Assembly: GCA_964546645.1 (NCBI GenBank)
Contig: CAZJKM010000076.1
Coordinates: forward strand, 1-12,495
Direction: 5' to 3'
Source: A37T11 sp964546645
GTDB taxonomy: Bacteria > Bacteroidota > Bacteroidia > Sphingobacteriales > Sphingobacteriaceae
DNA: 12,495 nt
A program made the position numbers and the translations under genes. Below the pieces are notes generated by a model that was not told the origin of the DNA, ran no database searches, and saw nothing but the letters and a program-made list of their open reading frames with translations. Below, in pieces: positions 7,250 to 12,495 of this stretch (position 1 is its first letter; each line of letters begins with the position of its first letter).

Positions 7250-9525
7250 TAGGAACGATTTGCCTCTATCCGGTAGGATCCGCCTTCCAGTGGCGGCAGT
7301 TGCCACACACTGCCTGCTTTTTTCACGGATACCGGTTCACCATTCACCCGTATCCCTGGTTTTCCCGCCACAGCAGGCCATTCCACCAATGCCGTCGTAT
7401 TTCCTGGAATTTCCACGTTCAGGATATAACCGCTATCCGTTTTTTTATAGTCAGCGATAATATCACCTTTGACGGAAGGTACTTTTACTGCCGCATGTGA
7501 GAGATTGCCCGGCTGGGGCCTGATCCGGAAGGTGGCCCACCCCGGGGTCAGTGGCTCAATACCCATCAGTTTCCGCGGGATAATATTGGCAGGCACAGCA
7601 CCCCATGCATGGTTCCAATCCTGGTTCGGCTTATATTTATTGTCCCAGGCCTCCATGGTCACCGTACTTCCGGCCCGGATCATATTATACCAGCTGCGCT
7701 CATCCTGTGAAGTGAGCAGCGCCAACCCGTAATCCGCGTCACCTGCATCATACACTGCGTCCATCAGAAACTGACTACCATAGACACTGCAGGCCATTCC
7801 GCGCGAACGGATAAACGTCCTTACCGCCGGCTTATCTTTTTCCTCCACCAGTCCGAATGCCAGCGCAAACATATTGGCATGCAGTGAAGTATGGTCTGTA
7901 CCTATGCCATCCCGCACAATGCCGCGTTTTTTGTCCCGGAAATGCCGCTGGAAAGTCGTTTTTACCACAACTGCTTTATTCCGGTACCGGACAGCGTCTT
8001 CCCCCTCACCTACCGCATCCGCCAAAGCAGCCATATCAGTAAGCGCTTTATAATAATACGCGTTCACCACTGCGTTGTAATCAGTGAATACAAACCCATC
8101 GGTCTCCCCTCCTTCTGCCTTTCCGAGTCCGAGGATGCCGGTGTGAGGCCAGTCCACTATATCGCGCACTTCCTTTCCGCGAAAATGGATCCGTTTCATC
8201 AAGTCACTGTCCTGCCGTCCGGTGCGGGTACTGATCAGACCATTGGGGTCTTCCAGATCAGTCAGCGTTTTTGCTTTCAGGTCGTGATAGTACATGCGGG
8301 CCGACCGGATGTCTCCTGTATACAGGTAATCGTTCCAGGCCATCAGCACGGATTGCAGGATCCACTCTGTGGGCCAGGTAGCATTCCGGATCAGGTATTC
8401 ATGTGAATAACGCGCCATGGAGAACTCCCGGTCAACAGCATAATGGCACAGCTGGTTGATATACGCATCTGCCTCATAAGGGATACGCTCGCGATCACCG
8501 TCCACATAGATGCCTGCAAAGGACGTGGCTTTAATGGAATACCTGCACAGTTCCCACACGGCGTTGAGGATGGAGTCACTGCTGTGGAAGGACGCAGCCG
8601 TATCGTCAAAAGGATAATGCACTGCTACACGTACGACCTGCTCTTTTTCAAGTGTTCCCTGATAGCCTTCCACTGCTGCATACCGGAAGGGCAGTACTTC
8701 GCCGATATAGCCGGGCATCTTAATGGCGGCGGCTCCTGTATTCCGTTTATCGGGCTTGATGTTGATCTGATACGTATATGTTCCCGGCCGCAATGGCAGC
8801 AGGTATCGCTGATAACGGATAGAGCCGCTCGGCTTCGGGTCAATGCGCCCGTCCGGCTGTACTGCCTCACCGAGGTGTACGACTATCGTGTCTCCTGCTG
8901 CGCCGTCCAGGGTCAGTTTCAGCTGTCCGAAGGCAGCCCGGCCAAAATCTACGCGGAATGTATCACCCGCTTTCAGCAGCTTCCGCGGAATCTCATCTGT
9001 TTTCTGCAACGGATAACGGGCTGTGATATACCTTTCCGATAACGAATCCGTACAAAAAGCGGATGGAGCGGAATAGGGTCCTACCCTGTCTTCCTGATCC
9101 CAAACCCGAACCTGCCAGCAATACAAAGTAAACGCCTGCAATTCCTGTCCCTGATAGCGTACAGCTGCGGACTGTGCACCGGTTATTTTTCCTGAGTCCC
9201 ATACATTTCCGCGGCCGGCCGCGAGTGTATCCGGGTGAGTGGCGACGAGGATCTGAAAAGCAGCCTGCTGCCCGTTAACAGGTGGCAAAGCCCAGCTGAA
9301 GGCAGGACGGGCATTCCGGATCCGGACCGCCTGACCGGCGGAAAATGCTTCGGTCGTCCACACCGGTTGCATGGGGTATCCACCTTCCGACTGATAATCT
9401 GTATAGGCGAGCAGGTCGCACATCAGGCCAAGCGGTGCCGGGCCGGGTTGTGGCGGATGAGGCTGCGCAGCCGCAAACAGGGACAAGGAGAGATTTACAA
9501 GGACCAGAGCAAACGTCTTATACAT
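7246..9525 (-). CDS. Secreted GH78-family alpha-L-rhamnosidase-like glycoside hydrolase
   Basis: Predicted to hydrolyse terminal alpha-L-rhamnosyl residues from plant glycans or glycosides, outside the cytoplasm. It has 759 residues with a signal peptide at 1-20 (hydrophobic core, cleavage after FAAA). A fibronectin/Ig-like domain at about 60-160 contains 'ARPAFSWALPP', 'AAFQILVA' and 'YCWQVRVWD', typical of the rhamnosidase N-terminal module. Beta-sandwich modules follow to about 300. The (alpha/alpha)6 catalytic domain spans roughly 310-650 and a C-terminal beta domain covers about 655-755 (GWATFRIRPQPG). Candidate catalytic acid is E346 in DGDRERIPYEAD (342-353), in place of the more usual DCPQRxERLGW. 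Candidate base is E625 in TVTMEAWD. The exact substrate may be other than rhamnose. No SusC/SusD or other CAZyme lies in the window. It is divergent from pafA. Confidence 0.88.
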   Translation of the reverse strand: MYKTFALVLVNLSLSLFAAAQPHPPQPGPAPLGLMCDLLAYTDYQSEGGYPMQPVWTTEAFSAGQAVRIRNARPAFSWALPPVNGQQAAFQILVATHPDTLAAGRGNVWDSGKITGAQSAAVRYQGQELQAFTLYCWQVRVWDQEDRVGPYSAPSAFCTDSLSERYITARYPLQKTDEIPRKLLKAGDTFRVDFGRAAFGQLKLTLDGAAGDTIVVHLGEAVQPDGRIDPKPSGSIRYQRYLLPLRPGTYTYQINIKPDKRNTGAAAIKMPGYIGEVLPFRYAAVEGYQGTLEKEQVVRVAVHYPFDDTAASFHSSDSILNAVWELCRYSIKATSFAGIYVDGDRERIPYEADAYINQLCHYAVDREFSMARYSHEYLIRNATWPTEWILQSVLMAWNDYLYTGDIRSARMYYHDLKAKTLTDLEDPNGLISTRTGRQDSDLMKRIHFRGKEVRDIVDWPHTGILGLGKAEGGETDGFVFTDYNAVVNAYYYKALTDMAALADAVGEGEDAVRYRNKAVVVKTTFQRHFRDKKRGIVRDGIGTDHTSLHANMFALAFGLVEEKDKPAVRTFIRSRGMACSVYGSQFLMDAVYDAGDADYGLALLTSQDERSWYNMIRAGSTVTMEAWDNKYKPNQDWNHAWGAVPANIIPRKLMGIEPLTPGWATFRIRPQPGNLSHAAVKVPSVKGDIIADYKKTDSGYILNVEIPGNTTALVEWPAVAGKPGIRVNGEPVSVKKAGSVWQLPPLEGGSYRIEANRSY

Positions 9526-9556
9526 AGCATACGTATTGAAAGGGTATGTAACCGGT

Positions 9557-9564
9557 CAAATATA
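9557..9564 (-). promoter_or_regulatory. Candidate -7 box of the GH78 gene (TATATTTG)
   Basis: On the minus strand 9564-9557 reads TATATTTG, an exact TAnnTTTG match. It would give a leader of about 25 nt before the ATG at 9525. No TTG -33 box is seen at normal spacing, so this is supported by the octamer and position only. Confidence 0.45.
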
Positions 9565-9668
9565 CTATAATGACGGTATATAATGTCCCGCGCTATCCTG
9601 CCCGACAAACCGGATACTTTATCACAGAAAAAATACGGGCTCCTTTATTTTCTTCTCAAATATTTAAT

Positions 9669-9676
9669 TAGCTTTG
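9669..9676 (+). promoter_or_regulatory. Candidate -7 box of pafA (TAGCTTTG)
   Basis: TAGCTTTG at 9669-9676 matches TAnnTTTG exactly and would start transcription near 9683, about 50 nt upstream of the pafA ATG. The -33 position is T-rich but lacks TTG. No Pho box-like repeat was noticed here. Confidence 0.45.
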
Positions 9677-9732
9677 ACACTGGTTAAAAACCCGCAAACA
9701 AACTTCCATTCTCTCAAAGCAAAAGATTGATT

Positions 9733-11379
9733 ATGATAAGATTAAGGAACCTCGCATTGCTCGCAGCTTTTTTCTGTGTATTTTCGCTATCAGCCCAGCA
9801 GCCTGTTCCACGCCCCAAGTTAGTGGTAGGCATTATGGTTGACCAGATGCGTTGGGATTACCTGTACCGGTATTATGATCGTTATGGAGCAGGTGGGTTT
9901 AAACGGTTGCTGAATGACGGGTTTACCTGTGAAAATACGTACATCCCTTACCTCCCGACGTATACGGCCATCGGGCATAGCACCGTCTATACCGGGAGTG
10001 TACCGGCCATCCACGGCATAGCGGGCAACGATTTTTTCATCCAGGAAACAGGCACTTCGATGTATTGCACCCAGGACGACGAAGTGAATGGTGTCGGAAC
10101 GGAGAGCAAGGCCGGAAAGCAATCGCCTAAGAACCTGCTTGCCACTACGATTACCGACCAGCTGAAGCTGGCCACCAATTTCCGCTCAAAAGTGGTTGGT
10201 ATTGCGCTGAAAGACCGGGGTGGCATCCTCCCGGCCGGGCACTTTGCCGATGCAGCCTATTGGTTTGAAAGTACGACAGGCAATTGGATCAGCAGCAGCT
10301 TCTATATGGAAGACCTGCCGGTTTGGGTAAAAGAATTCAACGCACAGAAACTGGCGGAAAAATACCTGAAACAGGACTGGAATACCCTGTACCCCATTGA
10401 AACCTATAAACAAAGCATCGAGGACGATAATCCATATGAAAAAACCTTCCGGGGTGAGGAACGACCTGTTTTCCCCCGAAAAACGTCTGTGTATATGAAG
10501 GATGCAGGGTTAGGAATGATCGCCAGCACGCCCTATGGCAACCAGCTGACCTATGATATGGCAAAAGCAGCGATCCTCCACGAAAACCTCGGCAATAACC
10601 CTGAGAAAGTTACTGATTTTCTGGCCGTCAGCTTCTCTTCCACGGACTATGTCGGGCACCAATTCTCTGTCAATTCCATTGAGATTGAGGATACGTACCT
10701 CCGGATGGATAAACTGTTTGAGGAGTTTTTCAGTTTCCTGGATAAACAGATCGGCAAAGGACAATATACCATCTTCCTGACCGCCGATCACGGTGCTGCG
10801 CACAACCCACTGTTCGTCATGGACAAAAAAGGCAATGCGGGGTATTTCGCAGAGAGCAATACACGGCGTGAACTGAACAACCTGTTAAAGGAAAAGTTTG
10901 GACAGGCTGACCTGGTTTACAGCCTTAAGAATTACCAGGTTCACTTCAATTATAAACTGATCCGTGAGCACCAGCTGGATGAAGATGCGATCCGGAGGGA
11001 GACCGTCCGCTTTTTCCGTTTTGTGGAAGGTGTTGCCTTTGTAACGGACATGGCTGATGCAGCCCATGCGGCGATCCCTGAACGCATCAGGGAACGTATT
11101 GTCAACGGATATAACCTGAAGCGCAGCGGGGTCATCCAGTACGTGCTCGAACCGCAATGGTACACGGGATCTCCACGAAGTGCGGGGACCACCCACGGTA
11201 ATTGGGGTTCCTATGATGCGCATATCCCCTGTGTCTGGATGGGGTGGGGTATCAAACACGGTCAAACACACCGGGTAACACATATGACGGACATTGCGCC
11301 GACCGTAGCGGCGTTGCTGAAGATTGAAGAGCCAAACGGTAATATCGGAAAACCCATACTGGAGGTGTTGGCAGAGTAA
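9733..11379 (+). CDS. pafA: PafA-type alkaline phosphatase (phosphomonoesterase)
   Basis: Periplasmic or surface-exposed alkaline phosphatase that frees phosphate from phosphomonoesters. From the ATG at 9733 it has 548 residues, close to the 546 of Elizabethkingia PafA. Signal peptide 1-21: MIRLRN, hydrophobic core, cleavage near SLSA|QQ. The active site is complete: zinc ligands D37, D305, H309, D352, H353 and H488, nucleophile T78 (in PTYTAIGHS) and N99 (GIAGND). K160 and R162 (ALKDR) match the K162/R164 phosphate-monoester clamp that separates PafA from PhoA and from NPP diesterases. The frame is open to a TTG at 9727, only two codons earlier; ATG is preferred. No pst or pho genes are nearby. 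PafA enzymes of Bacteroidota have been described as little inhibited by phosphate; whether this applies here is inference. Confidence 0.95.
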   Translation: MIRLRNLALLAAFFCVFSLSAQQPVPRPKLVVGIMVDQMRWDYLYRYYDRYGAGGFKRLLNDGFTCENTYIPYLPTYTAIGHSTVYTGSVPAIHGIAGNDFFIQETGTSMYCTQDDEVNGVGTESKAGKQSPKNLLATTITDQLKLATNFRSKVVGIALKDRGGILPAGHFADAAYWFESTTGNWISSSFYMEDLPVWVKEFNAQKLAEKYLKQDWNTLYPIETYKQSIEDDNPYEKTFRGEERPVFPRKTSVYMKDAGLGMIASTPYGNQLTYDMAKAAILHENLGNNPEKVTDFLAVSFSSTDYVGHQFSVNSIEIEDTYLRMDKLFEEFFSFLDKQIGKGQYTIFLTADHGAAHNPLFVMDKKGNAGYFAESNTRRELNNLLKEKFGQADLVYSLKNYQVHFNYKLIREHQLDEDAIRRETVRFFRFVEGVAFVTDMADAAHAAIPERIRERIVNGYNLKRSGVIQYVLEPQWYTGSPRSAGTTHGNWGSYDAHIPCVWMGWGIKHGQTHRVTHMTDIAPTVAALLKIEEPNGNIGKPILEVLAE

Positions 11380-11519
11380 CCCTATCATCGGTCCATATAG
11401 AATATGGTACTGACTCCCACATGGTCAGAAGGCCATACTTATTCCACGCATGGAAAGCTCTCCTCCACACGGGAATAAAAGGGAGCCTTCAAAACTTTGT
11501 GGGACAGCACATCTTTTTG

Positions 11520-11936
11520 TCAGCGTTCCGGCGGTCGCATGGCAATAATACGATCAACGATATATGGGCTGTAACCGCGCCAGGGAATGCTGCGCTTGTA
11601 TTCTTTATAGTGGAGGTCGAACGTATTTCCGCTATTATACATCAGCACTTTCGCAATACTATCGTCCTCGACGGAAAACTCAAATTCATTTGATTGTATA
11701 GAGCCTGCCCTTGACCGAAGGCCTTCCTGAATCAGTTTACCTTCATAAGTTTTAAAGATATTTCCTTTTAGAACGACATAATTAAGCTGTCCGGTTTTGA
11801 CGCCTTCCCCAAATACATAATAATAATTCCACCAGATTGCCATCGCTGCAATCAGCAGGATACCTGCTATTATAATGAGAAAGATCTTGCGTAATACGCT
11901 TCCTCCTTTTTCCACACTGCTTTTTACGGATACCAT
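11520..11936 (-). CDS. Uncharacterised single-pass membrane protein
   Basis: Encodes 138 residues. A positively charged N-terminus (KSSVEKGGSVLRK) precedes one transmembrane segment at about 17-36 (IFLIIIAGILLIAAMAIWW), so residues 37-138 should face the periplasm. Three blocks look constrained: 'FGEGVKTGQL' (42-51), 'KGNIFKTYEGKLIQEG' (57-72) and 'WRGYSPYIVDRI' (119-130). I recall similar small proteins with S/G-E-G-x-R/K-x-G and KTYEGEL motifs across Bacteroidota, some carrying dubious enzyme names; no function is established that I know of. The start at 11936 is supported by a near-ideal promoter about 25 nt upstream. There is no Shine-Dalgarno before the ATG. The product has no recognisable catalytic motif. 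A 140-nt gap separates it from the convergent pafA. Confidence 0.8.
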   Translation of the reverse strand: MVSVKSSVEKGGSVLRKIFLIIIAGILLIAAMAIWWNYYYVFGEGVKTGQLNYVVLKGNIFKTYEGKLIQEGLRSRAGSIQSNEFEFSVEDDSIAKVLMYNSGNTFDLHYKEYKRSIPWRGYSPYIVDRIIAMRPPER

Positions 11937-11960
11937 TGTTTTATACTATGAATGCGATAA

Positions 11961-11991
11961 CAAACTTATATAAACCTACTGTCTTCTGCAA
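11961..11991 (-). promoter_or_regulatory. Near-ideal promoter of the 11520-11936 membrane protein gene
   Basis: On the minus strand TTG (11991-11989) is followed after 20 nt by TAAGTTTG (11968-11961), both exact consensus matches at ideal spacing. The predicted start near 11955 leaves a leader of about 20 nt. The -7 octamer is identical to that of the pirin promoter. Confidence 0.7.
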
Positions 11992-12102
11992 CACGACTGG
12001 CAGCAGGGATACGTTAGTATAGATCTGATATAGGTAAGATTGGCGTAATATATTGAATACCTGCTTTTTTTAAATTTATTTCTTCTATTGAAACCGGAAT
12101 CC

Positions 12103-12110
12103 TATCTTTG
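12103..12110 (+). promoter_or_regulatory. Candidate -7 box of the tRNA-Arg gene (TATCTTTG)
   Basis: TATCTTTG at 12103-12110 is an exact TAnnTTTG match, placing the transcription start near 12117, about 14 nt before the mature tRNA 5' end. The nearest TTG (12088-12090) is only 12 nt away, too close for a -33 box. Confidence 0.55.
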
Positions 12111-12130
12111 CAGTCCTGTTTCAGGAAACC

Positions 12131-12204
12131 GCACCTGTAGCTTAACTGGATAGAGCACCTGACTACGGATCAGGAGGTTTGGGGTTCGAATCCCTACAGG
12201 TGCA
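12131..12204 (+). tRNA. tRNA-Arg (anticodon ACG)
   Basis: A 74-nt cloverleaf. The acceptor stem GCACCTG (12131-12137) pairs with CAGGTGC (12197-12203), with discriminator A at 12204. The D arm has GCTT/GAGC. The anticodon stem CCTGA/TCAGG encloses CTACGGA, anticodon ACG at 12165-12167. The T arm has TGGGG/CCCTA around TTCGAAT. A34 should be edited to inosine by TadA, so the tRNA reads CGU, CGC and CGA. CCA is not encoded: the bases after A12204 are CAA. Confidence 0.97.
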
Positions 12205-12234
12205 CAAAAGCCACTCTTGTCGAGTGGCTTTTGT
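12204..12234 (+). terminator. Intrinsic terminator of tRNA-Arg
   Basis: A perfect 13-bp stem pairs ACAAAAGCCACTC (12204-12216) with GAGTGGCTTTTGT (12222-12234) around the loop TTGTC. It is followed by T-rich sequence (CGTTTTGG and a second copy). The stem begins at the tRNA discriminator base itself, so no unpaired trailer separates them. Confidence 0.9.
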
Positions 12235-12453
12235 CGTTTTGGTCGTTTTGGTTCAATTAAATCTGAATTGACGACAACTCTGGAAATCTGAAATCGAGTA
12301 TTTTTATTCCATTCTGCTATAAAGAAAGGAAGCATATGGCGATTTCCACCAGAGAGTGTCCGGAATGAACCAGGGCAAATGTCCGTAGTTAACGAATAAG
12401 CTGTTATTCAGTAATCTACCTTTGTTACCAAACTACTGGCAGGAAATACAGCT
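12235..12453. other. Intergenic stretch between the tRNA-Arg terminator and the last gene
   Basis: About 220 nt without a convincing gene. It contains the second copy of a tandem GTCGTTTTG repeat (12242-12250; first copy 12233-12241) and a 10-codon micro-ORF with an AAGGA ribosome-binding site at 12336-12368. The -7 box of the next gene is at 12417-12424. Nothing else recognisable was found. Confidence 0.5.
12417..12424 (+). promoter_or_regulatory. Candidate -7 box of the gene at 12454 (TACCTTTG)
   Basis: TACCTTTG at 12417-12424 is an exact TAnnTTTG match and would begin transcription near 12431, about 23 nt upstream of the ATG at 12454. No TTG is found at the usual -33 spacing. Confidence 0.5.
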
Positions 12454-12495
12454 ATGGAAACAAACGCGATCTTACACTTATTACTGGAAGAAACC
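12454..12495 (+). CDS. 5' end of a gene cut off by the window edge
   Basis: Fourteen open codons (METNAILHLLLEET) run to the last base of the window. The start is supported by AGGAA at 12441-12445, 8 nt upstream of the ATG, and by the -7 box at 12417-12424. The short fragment looks amphipathic-helical and lacks a signal peptide in what is visible, so a cytoplasmic protein is likely. The product cannot be identified from 14 residues. Confidence 0.55.
   Translation, partial: METNAILHLLLEET

Noticed and set aside
11393..11407. CCATAT-AGA-ATATGG hairpin after pafA
   Set aside because: The stem is only six mostly AT pairs and no T-run follows, so it is too weak to call a terminator.
11421..11693. 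90-codon plus-strand frame downstream of pafA
   Set aside because: It runs antisense through the membrane protein gene and has no domain similarity.
11890..11912. AAAGGAGGA Shine-Dalgarno-like sequence inside the 5' part of the membrane protein gene (minus strand)
   Set aside because: No ATG, GTG or TTG follows at a usable distance (the next codons are GTA TTA); it simply encodes the EKGGS residues.
12102..12335. 77-codon minus-strand frame containing CAPVGIRTPNLLIRSQVLYP
   Set aside because: It is the reverse complement of the tRNA-Arg gene; this phrase is a well-known spurious product of antisense tRNA translation.
12131..12495. Possible integrated element at the tRNA-Arg 3' end
   Set aside because: No integrase and no repeat of the tRNA 3' end (att-like copy) is visible in the remaining sequence.

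Overview
The window looks like chromosomal DNA of a member of the Bacteroidota, most likely a Chitinophagaceae-type organism. This is inferred from three things: Bacteroidetes-style promoters (TAnnTTTG -7 boxes, two with a TTG -33 box at 20-nt spacing), starts that mostly lack a strong Shine-Dalgarno sequence, and the gene complement (PafA-type alkaline phosphatase, GH78 rhamnosidase-like enzyme, short Cys-anchored lipoprotein, RNAP alpha-CTD-like small protein). I cannot fix the genus from sequence reading alone.

Layout. 99-806 (+) encodes an AqpZ-type aquaporin. It converges on a small lipoprotein gene (893-1297, -), with a strong hairpin between them. 1419-3989 (-) is clpC, the AAA+ unfoldase of the ClpCP protease, followed by its own terminator. 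A 258-nt region carrying two short palindromes separates clpC from the divergent ettA (4248-5930, +), an ABC-F translation factor. ettA is followed after 11 nt by a 72-codon gene whose product resembles the C-terminal domain of the RNA polymerase alpha subunit. 6341-7249 (+) is a pirin with its own near-perfect promoter. It overlaps tail-to-tail by 4 nt with a secreted GH78-family alpha-L-rhamnosidase-like gene (7246-9525, -). Divergent from that is pafA (9733-11379, +), a secreted single-threonine alkaline phosphatase. 11520-11936 (-) is an uncharacterised single-pass membrane protein. A tRNA-Arg(ACG) with promoter and terminator lies at 12131-12204. The window ends inside the first 14 codons of another gene (12454 onward).

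The genes work in several areas: housekeeping (ClpC proteostasis, EttA translation control, tRNA-Arg), envelope and nutrient functions (aquaporin, PafA phosphate release, rhamnoside hydrolysis) and uncharacterised envelope proteins. Most are separate transcription units; only ettA and the small alpha-CTD-like gene look like an operon. No mobile element, CRISPR array, toxin-antitoxin pair or phage gene is visible, and no non-coding gap exceeds 300 nt. I found no convincing new multi-gene system. The best leads are the EttA-linked alpha-CTD-like protein, the non-canonical GH78 catalytic motif and the conserved-looking small membrane protein.
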